Shown here: piece after piece, positions 1-7,714 of the stretch | How positions within the stretch are numbered: the stretch's first letter is position 1 | Layout: each line of letters starts with the position of its first letter | DNA from: Dehalococcoidia bacterium | GTDB taxonomy: Bacteria; Chloroflexota; Dehalococcoidia; Tepidiformales; Tepidiformaceae | NCBI GenBank assembly: GCA_020853755.1 | Contig: JADYYG010000052.1 | Span: 1-42,652 of the forward strand | Direction of reading: 5' to 3' | DNA length: 42,652 nucleotides | Position numbers and translations under genes: made by a program | Notes under the pieces: generated by a model | Databases searched by the model: none | What the model was told of the DNA's origin: nothing | What the model saw: the letters and a program-made list of their open reading frames with translations, nothing else

Positions 1-216
1 GGGCACGGGGTTGGGCTCGATGTCCACGAAGACCCGTACCTTGGAACATCGTCCGAAGATGTCTTGGAAGAGGGAATGGTGTTTACCATTGAGCCCGGCA
101 TCTATCTTCCCGGCTGGGGCGGCGTCCGCATCGAGGACGTCGTCGTCCTCGAAAATGGCCGGGCCAGGGTGCTCAGCAAGGCTCCGAAACTCACCCCTGC
201 AGGATTGACCGCATGA
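1..216 (+). CDS. M24 family metallopeptidase (Xaa-Pro peptidase), C-terminal part
   Basis: This is the last 71 codons of a pita-bread fold metallopeptidase that removes N-terminal residues preceding proline, or a close relative. The 5' end lies outside the window. Frame 1 opens with [10 protein letters not shown], the metal-ligand His region of M24 enzymes. [12 protein letters not shown] (ligand Glu) and GVRIEDVVV (last ligand Glu) follow in the order and spacing of the family's C-terminal half. The stop TGA (214-216) overlaps the efp ATG at 213 as ATGA, so the two genes are probably translationally coupled. A peptidase next to efp is a common bacterial arrangement. Xaa-Pro aminopeptidase versus dipeptidase cannot be decided from this fragment. 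Confidence 0.85.
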   Translation, partial: GHGVGLDVHEDPYLGTSSEDVLEEGMVFTIEPGIYLPGWGGVRIEDVVVLENGRARVLSKAPKLTPAGLTA

Positions 217-773
217 TTTCTACTGGCGAACTGAAGAAGGGCGCGACTATCGAACTCGATGGCAAGCTCTTCTCCATCATGGACTACAACCACATCAAGA
301 TGGGCCGCGGGTCGGCCCAGGTCCGCATCAAGTTCCGCGATGTCCGCTCCGGCGCAATCACCGAGCAGACGTTCCAGGCTGGCACCAAGTTTCAGCGCGC
401 CCGCGTCGAACGCCGCGAGATGCAGTACCTCTACAGCGACGACCAGTTCTACTACTTCATGAACACCGAGAGCTACGAGCAGATCCCGGTCGCCTCCGAG
501 AAAGTCGGCGACGCCAACAAGTACCTGAAGGAGAACGACACCTGCGAAGTCGTCCTCTTCGGCGACGAAGTTATCGGCATCGAACTCCCCATCTCAGTCG
601 AACTGACCATCACCCAGACCGACCCCGGCTTCAAGGGTGACACCGCCACCGGCGGCACGAAGCCGGCGACTCTCGAGACCGGCCTCGTCGTCCAGGTCCC
701 CCTCTTCCTCGAAGAGGGCGCGCGGATCAAGGTCAACACCGATTCCGGGAGCTACATCGAGCGCGTTTCGTAG
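213..773 (+). CDS. efp: Elongation factor P
   Basis: EF-P binds between the ribosomal P and E sites and relieves stalling at consecutive prolines. The 186-residue product has the usual length and the three beta-barrel layout: an N-terminal KOW-like domain starting [10 protein letters not shown], and a C-terminal OB domain with [11 protein letters not shown] and [13 protein letters not shown]. The ATG overlaps the stop of the upstream M24 peptidase. The loop that carries the modified residue reads HIKMGRGSA, so an arginine (Arg32) stands where E. coli has Lys34. Arginine at this place is known from EF-Ps that are rhamnosylated by EarP. No earP-like gene is in this window. Identification is secure; the modification state is unknown. 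Confidence 0.97.
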   Translation: MISTGELKKGATIELDGKLFSIMDYNHIKMGRGSAQVRIKFRDVRSGAITEQTFQAGTKFQRARVERREMQYLYSDDQFYYFMNTESYEQIPVASEKVGDANKYLKENDTCEVVLFGDEVIGIELPISVELTITQTDPGFKGDTATGGTKPATLETGLVVQVPLFLEEGARIKVNTDSGSYIERVS

Positions 774-804
774 GCTTTCCGGCACCGCGGTTCGAACCAA
801 CGAG

Positions 805-836
805 AGGCGGCGCGTCACGGGGTGACGGGCCGCCTT
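805..836 (+). terminator. Hairpin after efp
   Basis: AGGCGGC (805-811) pairs with GCCGCCT (829-835), and an inner GTCAC/GTGAC extends the stem. Only two T residues follow, so this is a weak intrinsic terminator or a structured intergenic element between efp and the xseA promoter. Confidence 0.35.
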
Positions 837-858
837 CGCGATCGACGGCCCCGGGCGG

Positions 859-864
859 TACCCT
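859..864 (+). promoter_or_regulatory. Putative -10 element for xseA (near-leaderless)
   Basis: TACCCT ends 9 nt before the xseA ATG. A start about 7 nt after the hexamer would leave 0-3 nt of leader. No convincing -35 and no Shine-Dalgarno is seen. The same TAnnnT-to-start spacing recurs at several genes in the window. Confidence 0.4.
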
Positions 865-873
865 GTCACTCCC

Positions 874-2064
874 ATGAACCCACCTGCGGCGCTTTCCGTC
901 TCGGCTGTCGTCTCCTTCTTGCGCGAAGTGCTCGAAGCGAACGAGTTCTTCAGCGACCTCTGGATCCAGGGCGAAGTCTCGAACTACTCGCGCTCGCAGG
1001 TTGGCCACCGCTACTTCTCGCTGAAGGATCCGCAGGCAGCGCTCCGCACAGTCCTCTTCCGCGACAACATGGCCGGGTTCCAGTTGAAGGACGGCGAACG
1101 CGTGCTCGCCCACGGGCGCATCACGATCTATCCCCAGCGCGGCGAACTCCAGTTCGTCGCCGACTTCGTGCGGCCCGAGGGCGTCGGCATCCTCGCCGCG
1201 AAGTTCGAAGAGTTGCGCCTGCGACTCGAAGCTGAAGGCCTCTTCGACCCCGCACGGAAGCGGCCCTTGCCGCGCTTTCCTCACCGCATCGGACTCGTCA
1301 CGTCGCCCACGGGAGCGGTTCTCCAGGACATTCGCAACGTGCTCACGCGGCGGTGGCCGCTGGCAACGGTCGTCCTCGCCCCGGCGCTGGTGCAGGGGGC
1401 GCAGGCAGCCGGGCAGGTTGCCGCGGCCCTCCGCCAACTCGCCCGCGAACCGGACCTCGACCTCGCCATCGTCGCTCGCGGCGGCGGCAGTGCGGAGGAC
1501 CTCGCCGCTTTCAACGACGAAGGCGTCGCCCGGGCAATTTACGGCTTCCCCGTCCCGGTCATCTCCGGCGTCGGGCACGAAACCGACGTCACCATCGCCG
1601 ACATGGTGGCCGACCTGCGTGCGCCCACGCCGAGCGCAGCTGCCGAACGGGCCGCCCCGGACATCGCCCAACTCGTGCGCGCTATCCGGCTTATGGACCG
1701 CCAGATGGCATCCGCGGTCCGTTCCCGCCTCGGCGAACGCGCGTCCTCCGTCGAATCCCAGATCAGGAAGCTGCAACGCTACGCACCCGACCCGTCCGGG
1801 GCGCAGCGCGATGTGAGCCACCTGCTGCGCGAGATGCAGCGGTCGCTCGAACGGAGCTGCGCTGCCGACCGTGCCCGCTTCGAAACCGCCTCCGCGCGCA
1901 TCGCCACGCTCGACCCGATGGCGACGCTCGCCCGCGGGTTCGCTATCGTCCAGAAAGAGGGCGCTGCAAAGAAACCCGTAGTCAACAGCACGAAGAAAGT
2001 GAAGCCCGGCGACCGCCTTTCCGTTTCGGTGGGTGATGGGGCATTCTGGGCCGAGGTGAGTTGA
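874..2064 (+). CDS. xseA: Exodeoxyribonuclease VII large subunit
   Basis: This is the catalytic subunit of ExoVII, which degrades single-stranded DNA from either end with the small subunit XseB. The 396-residue product has the N-terminal OB-fold (residues about 5-100, including FSDLWIQGEVSNYS and YFSLKD). The catalytic domain follows, with IGLVTSPTGAVLQDI, a RGGGSAEDL motif and VISGVGHETDVTIAD, all hallmark XseA segments. A coiled-coil region and a C-terminal segment with LARGFAIVQ come last. The start is an ATG a few bases from a possible -10, with no ribosome-binding site. xseB begins 3 nt after the stop, so the two subunits are co-expressed. Confidence 0.96.
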   Translation: MNPPAALSVSAVVSFLREVLEANEFFSDLWIQGEVSNYSRSQVGHRYFSLKDPQAALRTVLFRDNMAGFQLKDGERVLAHGRITIYPQRGELQFVADFVRPEGVGILAAKFEELRLRLEAEGLFDPARKRPLPRFPHRIGLVTSPTGAVLQDIRNVLTRRWPLATVVLAPALVQGAQAAGQVAAALRQLAREPDLDLAIVARGGGSAEDLAAFNDEGVARAIYGFPVPVISGVGHETDVTIADMVADLRAPTPSAAAERAAPDIAQLVRAIRLMDRQMASAVRSRLGERASSVESQIRKLQRYAPDPSGAQRDVSHLLREMQRSLERSCAADRARFETASARIATLDPMATLARGFAIVQKEGAAKKPVVNSTKKVKPGDRLSVSVGDGAFWAEVS

Positions 2065-2067
2065 AAC

Positions 2068-2310
2068 ATGCCTGAACCATCGTTCGATGCACTCTATGGG
2101 GACCTCGAAGAGAAGGCGCGCAAGCTCGAGGCCGGAAACCTGCCCCTCGAGGAATCCCTGCGTCTGTACGAGGAGGGCGCCGGCCTCGTGGACCGGCTAC
2201 GGGAAATCCTCGAGAAGGCCGAACTGCAGGTGAAGACATTGCAGAGCCGCCTCGAAGAAGACCAGTTTGAACTACGCGAGTCCGAAGAAGCCTACGAGGC
2301 CGGCGATTGA
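2068..2310 (+). CDS. xseB: Exodeoxyribonuclease VII small subunit
   Basis: This 80-residue helical protein binds the XseA coiled coil to form active ExoVII. The sequence has the family pattern: FDALYGDLEEKARKLEAG, then LPLEESLRLYEEGAGLVDRL and an acidic tail. It starts 3 nt after xseA. Its stop TGA (2308-2310) overlaps the TTG start of the next gene at 2307, so the three genes form one coupled operon. Confidence 0.95.
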   Translation: MPEPSFDALYGDLEEKARKLEAGNLPLEESLRLYEEGAGLVDRLREILEKAELQVKTLQSRLEEDQFELRESEEAYEAGD

Positions 2311-3107
2311 GCCCGCTCCGTATCGCCTGGCTGACCACTGGCCGCGGCCCGGGTTCCTTTGGCGCGCTCAAGTACACGCTTGACGCCATCGACGCCGGCC
2401 TCCCGGTGGAAGTCGCCGTCGTCCTCGTGAACCGTGACCGCGGCGAAGCCGAAGCCACCGATAAGCTCATCGCAATGGTTGAAGGCCGCGGCATCCCGGT
2501 CGAGGCGCACTCTTCGGTCCGCTTTCGCAAGGCCGCCGGGGGACGTATCGGCAAGCCTGGTGACCCGCTCCAGCCGTGGCGATTCGACTACGACCGGAAG
2601 GCAGCGGACATCCTTTCTCGCTACGACTTCCAGTTAGGCGTTATGTTTGGCTACATGCTCATCGCCACTGAGCCGCTGTTCGGCCGCTTCACCTTCATCA
2701 ACGACCATCCCGCGCTTCCCGACGGGCCGATCGGCACGTACCAGGAGGTTATCGCCGAACTCATGCGCAATCGCGCACTCGAATCCGGCTGCATGATGAA
2801 CATCGTCACTGGGGACGTTGACCGGGGCCCGGCGACGAGCTTCTGCCGCTTCCCCATCCACGATGACCTGAACCACGACGCCTGGGAGGCGCTCCCGGAC
2901 AGCAAGATCGAGGCTGCCTCGCTCGACGAGATCATGGGGCTTCCGCTCTATGCCGACATCCGCGCCCGCGGGGTTTCGCGGGAGCGCCCGTTCCTCGTCG
3001 AAACGCTTCGCGCCATCGCCGAGGAGACGCTGAAAGTGCCCCCGGAAACGCCGCTTGACCTGACCGGCCGGGTCGAGCGGGCGGTGAAGTTGCCAGGGTC
3101 CGTATAA
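2307..3107 (+). CDS. PurN-like formyltransferase family protein
   Basis: This 266-residue protein belongs to the formyltransferase fold (GART/PurN, methionyl-tRNA formyltransferase, ArnA). These enzymes move a formyl group from 10-formyl-tetrahydrofolate, or hydrolyse it, at an Asn-His-Asp site. Here FINDHPAL supplies the N-x-H-P pair, and VDRGPA carries the Asp that in PurN precedes the GGPV loop. The N-terminus (LRIAWLTTGRGPGSF) resembles the Rossmann beta-1/loop. The start is TTG, overlapping the xseB stop. It is longer than PurN (about 212 residues), and the substrate cannot be assigned; it may not act in purine synthesis. The stop TAA lies inside the TATAAT of the next gene's putative promoter. 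Confidence 0.75.
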   Translation: MSPLRIAWLTTGRGPGSFGALKYTLDAIDAGLPVEVAVVLVNRDRGEAEATDKLIAMVEGRGIPVEAHSSVRFRKAAGGRIGKPGDPLQPWRFDYDRKAADILSRYDFQLGVMFGYMLIATEPLFGRFTFINDHPALPDGPIGTYQEVIAELMRNRALESGCMMNIVTGDVDRGPATSFCRFPIHDDLNHDAWEALPDSKIEAASLDEIMGLPLYADIRARGVSRERPFLVETLRAIAEETLKVPPETPLDLTGRVERAVKLPGSV

Positions 3108-3108
3108 T
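3103..3108 (+). promoter_or_regulatory. Putative -10 (TATAAT), leaderless
   Basis: A perfect TATAAT ends 7 nt before the ATG at 3116, so transcription would start at the initiation codon or 1 nt before it. It overlaps the stop codon of the formyltransferase. No -35 at proper spacing is evident. Confidence 0.5.
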
Positions 3109-3115
3109 TCCGCGC

Positions 3116-3550
3116 ATGGTTTCTTCGCTGCCCGCCTGCCCTGACTGCCAGAACGGCTACCAGCCGGACGACAATTACTGCCGGAAGTGCGGGATGTACC
3201 TCGCCGCCCTGCGCGACACCGCGATTGTCCCCGCGCCTGCCGCAGAACTGCCGGCCAGGCAACCACGGCAGCGTGCCGCGCTCCCAGCGCCGGTGAAGAA
3301 GGCGGCAACAGCGATGGCCGTGGGAACCGCCCTCCAGATCGGCGTCAGCCTGACCGGGAAGTACCTCGCCCGCCAGGCGGGGAAGCAGGCCGTCAACGCG
3401 GTCGTCGGCAATCGTTCGAAGCCACGGCGCCAACCGGCGCCAGCCCAGCAGGTGACCCCGGCGGCCCAGCACCCCGCTGCCGACCCGTTCCCGTACGCCG
3501 CCGCAGTCAGCGAAACAGTGGTGGTTCGCCGCACCTGGATTCGGCGCTGA
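3116..3550 (+). CDS. Zinc-ribbon protein of unknown function
   Basis: This 144-residue protein has one N-terminal zinc ribbon (CPDC at residues 8-11, CRKC about 12 residues later). An Ala/Pro-rich linker and a weakly hydrophobic Gly/Ala segment (around residues 61-88) follow. The tail is basic and proline-rich and ends RTWIRR. Such ribbon-plus-low-complexity proteins are common and mostly uncharacterised. There is no Shine-Dalgarno; the ATG lies 7 nt after TATAAT, so it is probably read from a leaderless mRNA. The middle segment could be amphipathic rather than a true membrane span. I do not recognise a family. Confidence 0.7.
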   Translation: MVSSLPACPDCQNGYQPDDNYCRKCGMYLAALRDTAIVPAPAAELPARQPRQRAALPAPVKKAATAMAVGTALQIGVSLTGKYLARQAGKQAVNAVVGNRSKPRRQPAPAQQVTPAAQHPAADPFPYAAAVSETVVVRRTWIRR

Positions 3551-3591
3551 CCGGATCGACAGAGCTATCCGCTCATTCCACAATTTGCGCC

Positions 3592-3909
3592 ATGCCGCGC
3601 ATCCGCGTCGAACCGCTCAACATCGAGTTCGAAGCACCTCCCGGCGAGACGGTGATGGACGCGGCCAACGCCGCCGGCTACTGGTGGCCGGTGGGCTGCA
3701 ACCGCAACGGCGAGTGCACGAACTGCGCCATGGAGGTGCTCTCCGGTGTTGGCCGGCTGAGCCAGATGGGCCGCTTCGAACGCGCGAACCTGGTCCGCCA
3801 GCGGGGGCAGGCCTCTGTCCAGGATCCCCGCCTCAGGCTGGCCTGCCAGGCCCGGGTGGAAGGCGACGTAGTGGTGTATAAACTTGGGGTTCGCCGCGAC
3901 TCATTCTGA
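3592..3909 (+). CDS. 2Fe-2S ferredoxin
   Basis: This 105-residue plant-type ferredoxin carries one 2Fe-2S cluster for electron transfer in the cytoplasm. The ligand loop is GCNRNGECTNCAMEV (C-x5-C-x2-C), with the fourth Cys in LACQARV near the end. The beta-grasp features (MPRIRVEPLNIEFEAPPGETVMDAA split by loops) are typical. I chose the ATG at 3592 because homologous ferredoxins begin just before the first strand; it lies 7 nt after CACAAT, a possible -10. A 7Fe ferredoxin follows directly with its own Shine-Dalgarno, suggesting the two carriers are co-transcribed and serve related redox partners, which are not encoded here. Confidence 0.88.
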   Translation: MPRIRVEPLNIEFEAPPGETVMDAANAAGYWWPVGCNRNGECTNCAMEVLSGVGRLSQMGRFERANLVRQRGQASVQDPRLRLACQARVEGDVVVYKLGVRRDSF

Positions 3910-3920
3910 AGGAGCCCAGA

Positions 3921-4160
3921 GTGCCATACGTCATCACTGAGCCATGCATCGGTGTAAAGGATGCTTCCTGCGTCGAGGTTTGCCCTGTGGACTGCATCAG
4001 CACCACAGACGACGCTGAGCAGTACTACATCAACCCGGAGCAGTGCATCGACTGCGCCGCCTGCGAACTTGCCTGCCCGGTTTCGGCAATCTTCGACGAG
4101 AATTCGCTGCAAGGGGACCAGCGCCGCTTCATCGCGATCAACGCCGACTTCTATAAATAG
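3921..4160 (+). CDS. fdxA: Seven-iron ferredoxin (3Fe-4S/4Fe-4S)
   Basis: This 79-residue bacterial ferredoxin closely resembles those of Thermus. The N-terminal half, YVITEPCIGVKDASC then VEVCPVDC, holds the unusual first set with seven residues between the first two cysteines, which gives a 3Fe-4S centre. CIDCAACELACP supplies the complete 4Fe-4S ligand set. The start is GTG at 3921, with AAGGAG at 3909-3914 (6-nt spacing) overlapping the stop of the preceding 2Fe-2S ferredoxin. It is a soluble electron carrier. A LysR regulator follows 39 nt later and could be independent. Confidence 0.93.
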   Translation: MPYVITEPCIGVKDASCVEVCPVDCISTTDDAEQYYINPEQCIDCAACELACPVSAIFDENSLQGDQRRFIAINADFYK

Positions 4161-4199
4161 GTTCTGAATCGCCGGGCCAAGGCCCCGGGGGAGAAATCA

Positions 4200-5105
4200 T
4201 TGGAACTGGCCCAGCTCGAAGCATTTATCCAGGTGGCCCACCACCGTTCGTTCAGCCGCGCCGCCGAAGCGCTCTTCCTGACTCAGCCGTCAGTCACCGC
4301 CCGCATCCAGTCGCTGGAACGCGAAATCGGCGACCGCCTGTTCGAACGGACCGGCCGCAGCGTCACCCTTACCGATGCCGGGCACGCCTTCATGCCGCAC
4401 GCCCAGCGCGCCCTCACCGCCGTCCAGGAAGGCACCGACGCCATCGAAGCGGTTCGCCACGGTGACATCGGCAGCATCCGTATTGGCGCCAGTTCTTCGA
4501 TCGCCACCTATGCCCTGCCGGCCGTGCTGCGCCAGTTCCGTGCCGAACGCCCGCGTGTCCACGTACACCTCTCGGCCGGCCTGACCGAAGATGCGATTGA
4601 GAAGCTCATCGCCGGGGAAATCCATGTCGCCGTCACGCGGCTCACCCAGCACCCCGAGGTCGAATCGCTCCACCTCTACAACGACGACCTGGCCCTCGTC
4701 GTCGCCCCGGACCATCCGTTCGCGAAGCGGGGCCGGGCCACCATCGCGGAGGTCGGCAAGGAGCCGTTCATCTTCTTCGAACGGAACTCCACCTACCACA
4801 GCCTCATCTACAGCATGTTCCTCCGCGCCGGCGTCGTGCCCGAATCAGTCATGGAACTCGACCTCATGGAAGCCACCAAATACATGGTCGAAGCCGGCCT
4901 GGGGGTGAGCATCCTCCCGCGTATCTCCATTAGCCGGGAGGTCGCCCAGGGGACGCTGGTCGAAGTCGAAATCAAGGACATGGACCAGCCAGCCCAGCGG
5001 GAAGTCGGCGTCCACGTCCTCCGTGGGCGCATTCTCGCGCCGCCGATCAAGGACTTCCTCCGCCTGCTCGCTTCGGACTATGGCGTCGACTACCCGGTGA
5101 AGTAG
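4200..5105 (+). CDS. LysR family transcriptional regulator
   Basis: A 301-residue LTTR. Residues 1-60 form the winged helix-turn-helix (LAQLEAFIQVAHHRSFSRAA, then QPSVTARIQSLEREIGDRLFER). They are followed by a linker helix and a periplasmic-binding-protein-like effector domain (residues about 90-295, with GASSSIATYALPAVLRQF at its start). The start is TTG at 4200, with GGGGGAG at 4186-4192 as ribosome-binding site. The gene sits on the same strand as the ferredoxins; the next gene is convergent. The effector and targets cannot be read from sequence. LTTRs often control adjacent genes, so the ferredoxins are candidates, but there is no divergent promoter here. Confidence 0.93.
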   Translation: MELAQLEAFIQVAHHRSFSRAAEALFLTQPSVTARIQSLEREIGDRLFERTGRSVTLTDAGHAFMPHAQRALTAVQEGTDAIEAVRHGDIGSIRIGASSSIATYALPAVLRQFRAERPRVHVHLSAGLTEDAIEKLIAGEIHVAVTRLTQHPEVESLHLYNDDLALVVAPDHPFAKRGRATIAEVGKEPFIFFERNSTYHSLIYSMFLRAGVVPESVMELDLMEATKYMVEAGLGVSILPRISISREVAQGTLVEVEIKDMDQPAQREVGVHVLRGRILAPPIKDFLRLLASDYGVDYPVK

Positions 5106-5106
5106 C

Positions 5107-5832
5107 TCACCCCGGCAGCAGGTTCGGAAAAGCAGCAGCGGTGTTCGCCGCGAGTAGCGCTTTCGTCTCGTCGACGGTCCACCCGCGCGCCCGGGCCAGC
5201 GCTTCGCCAACCCGGATAACGTCCCTGGGCTCGGTCGTCCGGCCCGGAAGCGGGTAGCTATCGGTCTCGATGAGCAGCCGGTCTGCGGGATAGCTACGGG
5301 CTACGTCTTGCAGTTCCGGGCTGCGCCGGAGCGGGTTTCCGAACGAGACGTAGTGGCCACGTGCGGCGTGCCAGAGTGCCTGCTCGGGACCGCCCGTGAA
5401 GTAGTGGCGCACCACCGTCAGGCCGTCCATCGCCGCAGCCTCCATGAAAAGCGCAGACCATGCCGCTTCGCCGTCGACGTGGAGGACAAGCGGCAGTTCG
5501 AGTTCACGGGCGAGCACGCACTGCGCCCGGAACACCGGCGCCTGGGCACGAAGGTTCCCCGCTGCCCCATCGAATCCGCACTCCCCGATGCCAACGACTA
5601 ACGCGTCGCGGGCAAGCGCCTTTCGCAGCGGCTCGGTTGTTGCGCGAAGCGGGTGCACGCCCACGAGGTAGCCCGCGAGTCCCGGCACTGCCTCGAAATG
5701 CCGCGACCGTTCGAGGTTGTCCGCCACCACGATGACGCAGACATCGGCATCGCCAGCCCGGGTGAGCAACGCGGCCTGTTCGGCGGGATCGTATCGGTCG
5801 AGGTGGACGTGGGTGTCGAACCATGGCGGCAT
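5107..5832 (-). CDS. TatD-family metal-dependent hydrolase
   Basis: A 241-residue TIM-barrel hydrolase of the TatD DNase type. DTHVHLD near the N-terminus gives the HxH metal pair. GIGECGFDG matches the family's metal-ligand Glu motif, LVLHVDG and VVRHYFTG supply further His ligands, and LLIETDSYPL the last Asp. The frame is open upstream, but I chose the ATG at 5832 because the preceding 36 codons encode nothing family-like and would overlap the divergent amidohydrolase promoter. It converges with the LysR gene, whose stop is at 5103-5105, with one base between the two stop codons. TatD members are 3'-5' DNases or D-aminoacyl-tRNA-type hydrolases; the exact substrate is unknown. Confidence 0.85.
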   Translation of the reverse strand: MPPWFDTHVHLDRYDPAEQAALLTRAGDADVCVIVVADNLERSRHFEAVPGLAGYLVGVHPLRATTEPLRKALARDALVVGIGECGFDGAAGNLRAQAPVFRAQCVLARELELPLVLHVDGEAAWSALFMEAAAMDGLTVVRHYFTGGPEQALWHAARGHYVSFGNPLRRSPELQDVARSYPADRLLIETDSYPLPGRTTEPRDVIRVGEALARARGWTVDETKALLAANTAAAFPNLLPG

Positions 5833-5898
5833 CGCTGCATGGTGCCACGCCACCGCAGCCGCTCGCGAGGCGTCGAGCCGCTTTCGCCAAACGGTGCG

Positions 5899-5904
5899 TA
5901 GAAT
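5899..5904 (+). promoter_or_regulatory. Putative -10 (TAGAAT), near-leaderless
   Basis: TAGAAT ends 8 nt before the amidohydrolase ATG at 5913. The predicted start of transcription leaves 0-2 nt of leader, and no Shine-Dalgarno is present. Confidence 0.42.
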
Positions 5905-5912
5905 CGCCGCCC

Positions 5913-7061
5913 ATGAACAGTTTCGCGCTGCGTGGCGCACGCATATGGGACGGCCTGGCTGAGCATTCGGTCGAAGGCCCGGTCGTGATCGAAGAAGGCC
6001 GGATCGCGGCGGCCGACGGAGCGAGCGACAGCATCGACGTTTCGGGCTGCACTATCCTCCCGGGCCTCATCGAAGGGCACGCCCACCTCTGCTTCGATGC
6101 CACTCCCGGCTGGCGGGCTACCTACGACGGCGACACGCCCGGGCGAATGCTGCTCCGGATGGCCGCCAACGGCCGGCGCATGCTTCACGCTGGGATAACC
6201 ACGGTGCGCGACCTCGGAGCGCCCACTGGCCTCAGCATCGAACTGCGGGACGCGATTAACGACGGACTCGCCGACGGCCCGCGCCTCCTCGTAGCCGGGG
6301 CGCCGGTGACTACCACCGGCGGACATTGTTGGTTCATGGGCGGCGAATGCGACGGCGAAGTCGGTATCCGCAAGAACGTGCGCGAACACGTGAAGGCCGG
6401 GACCGACTGGATAAAGGTGATGGCCACGGGTGGGAACATGACCCCGCGGACCAACACCTTTGCGCCCCAGTTCACGGTTCCCGAACTTCGCGCCCTCATC
6501 GAAGAGGCTCACCGGCTCCACCGGAGGGTTGCCGCCCACGCCCACGGCGTGGCGGGCATCAAGGTAGCGGTCGAAGCTGGCGTGGACTCCATCGAACACT
6601 GCTCGTTTACCGTCCCAACGGGCTATGCACCGGATGCCGCCGTCATCGCTGAAATCGCCGCCAAGGGCATCCTCGTTTCGCCAACCGTATCGATTGGCTT
6701 CCGCAACTGGCCCGACGACGGCCGCAAGCAGCAGCGAGGCGCGGTGATGAAGGCGCTCCTTAACGCTGGCTGCCGAGTGCTGATGAGCACCGACTGTGGC
6801 ATTCCCGGCGTTCCCCACGAATCCCTGGCGGGCGGGATGGAAGTCCTCCACGAGATGACCGGACACCCACCCGTCGAAGTGCTCAAACTCGCCACCAGCC
6901 GCTCGGCCGAACTCCTGGGACTAAAGGACGTGGGCGTCATCGCTCCGGGCCGCGCCGCCGATCTCCTCGTCGTCGAGGGCAACCCGCTGGAGGACCTTTC
7001 CGCGCTCCACCGGGTGCGGATGGTCATCAAGGGTGGCGACGTTGTCTTCGCGCATCGTTGA
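5913..7061 (+). CDS. Amidohydrolase (prolidase/imidazolonepropionase-like)
   Basis: This 382-residue enzyme of the amidohydrolase superfamily has a binuclear metal site. Ligands are visible: GHAHLCFD (His56, His58), a carboxylatable Lys168 in DWIKVMATGG, His209/His211 in AAHAHG, IEHCS (His229) and Asp294 in MSTDCG. The small beta-sandwich formed by both termini is present (LRGARIWDG at the start; PGRAADLLVVEGNPL at the end). The family closest by motif includes Zn-dependent dipeptidases and arylesterases; substrate is not predictable. The ATG at 5913 follows TAGAAT by 8 nt and lacks a ribosome-binding site. It is divergent from the TatD-like gene. Confidence 0.87.
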   Translation: MNSFALRGARIWDGLAEHSVEGPVVIEEGRIAAADGASDSIDVSGCTILPGLIEGHAHLCFDATPGWRATYDGDTPGRMLLRMAANGRRMLHAGITTVRDLGAPTGLSIELRDAINDGLADGPRLLVAGAPVTTTGGHCWFMGGECDGEVGIRKNVREHVKAGTDWIKVMATGGNMTPRTNTFAPQFTVPELRALIEEAHRLHRRVAAHAHGVAGIKVAVEAGVDSIEHCSFTVPTGYAPDAAVIAEIAAKGILVSPTVSIGFRNWPDDGRKQQRGAVMKALLNAGCRVLMSTDCGIPGVPHESLAGGMEVLHEMTGHPPVEVLKLATSRSAELLGLKDVGVIAPGRAADLLVVEGNPLEDLSALHRVRMVIKGGDVVFAHR

Positions 7062-7107
7062 ACCGGAACTGCTGCACCTGTTGTTCGCCACCTGCGAGGC
7101 GCGCCGC

Positions 7108-7113
7108 TACACT
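7108..7113 (+). promoter_or_regulatory. Putative -10 (TACACT), near-leaderless
   Basis: TACACT ends 8 nt before the GTG start at 7122. The expected transcript begins at about 7120, and no Shine-Dalgarno is seen. Confidence 0.43.
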
Positions 7114-7121
7114 CAACGATT

Positions 7122-7712
7122 GTGAATTCAGGAATTATCCTCGCCGCCGGTATGTCGACTCGCATGGGCAAGCCCAAGGCTCTTCTCGATTGGGGCGGAG
7201 AGTTGCTGGTGAACTACCAGGTCGCCCAACTCCACGAAGCCGGGTGTGACGAAGTCATCGTCGTCCTCGGTCACAAGGCCGACGATATCTCGCGCCAGAT
7301 GCGCGCGACCGACTGCCGGACGATGCTCAATCCGCGCTACCAGCACGGCCGGGCCGGGTCGCTCCGGATCGGCGCCAAGGCCGTCAACCGGGAAACCGAC
7401 GCCATCATCATCATGGACGTCGATGCGCCTCGCCCGGCTGCGTTCCTGCGAAAGCTGCTCGAAGCGCATCGCCCGGAACTGGCGATCACGCGGCCGGTCC
7501 ATAACGGCCTCCGCGGACACCCGATCGTCGTGTCGGGCCGCCTGCGTGAAGAATTGATGGCCGCCACCGACGAGTCCGAAGGCCTCCACGGCGTCCTTGG
7601 GGCGCACGTCACCGAATCCGGCGAGGTGGATGCCGGCGAACTGCTCGACCTCGGCTTTAATACGCCGGAAGAGTACGAGCAGGCGCGCCGCCGGTTCGGC
7701 CTGGGCAGCTAG
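7122..7712 (+). CDS. MocA/MobA-like nucleotidyltransferase
   Basis: A 196-residue nucleotidyltransferase of the GT-A-like fold. The signature LAAGMSTRMGKPKALL at residues 7-22 binds the nucleotide phosphates, and IIIMDVDAPRP carries the metal-binding Asp motif. Members attach CMP or GMP to molybdopterin (MocA/MobA) or act on related cofactors, and are often encoded with molybdoenzymes. No molybdoenzyme is in this window, so the substrate stays open. The GTG start follows TACACT by 8 nt. The HAD-like gene begins 2 nt after the stop, indicating an operon. Confidence 0.82.
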   Translation: MNSGIILAAGMSTRMGKPKALLDWGGELLVNYQVAQLHEAGCDEVIVVLGHKADDISRQMRATDCRTMLNPRYQHGRAGSLRIGAKAVNRETDAIIIMDVDAPRPAAFLRKLLEAHRPELAITRPVHNGLRGHPIVVSGRLREELMAATDESEGLHGVLGAHVTESGEVDAGELLDLGFNTPEEYEQARRRFGLGS

Positions 7713-7714
7713 CC

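Noticed and set aside
733..1821. Long minus-strand frame antisense to xseA
   Set aside because: The opposite strand encodes a complete, motif-rich XseA. In GC-rich DNA such shadows are expected, and the antisense product has no recognisable domain.
4172..4189. GGGCC/GGCCC hairpin before the LysR gene as terminator
   Set aside because: The loop would be only 2 nt and no T tract follows.
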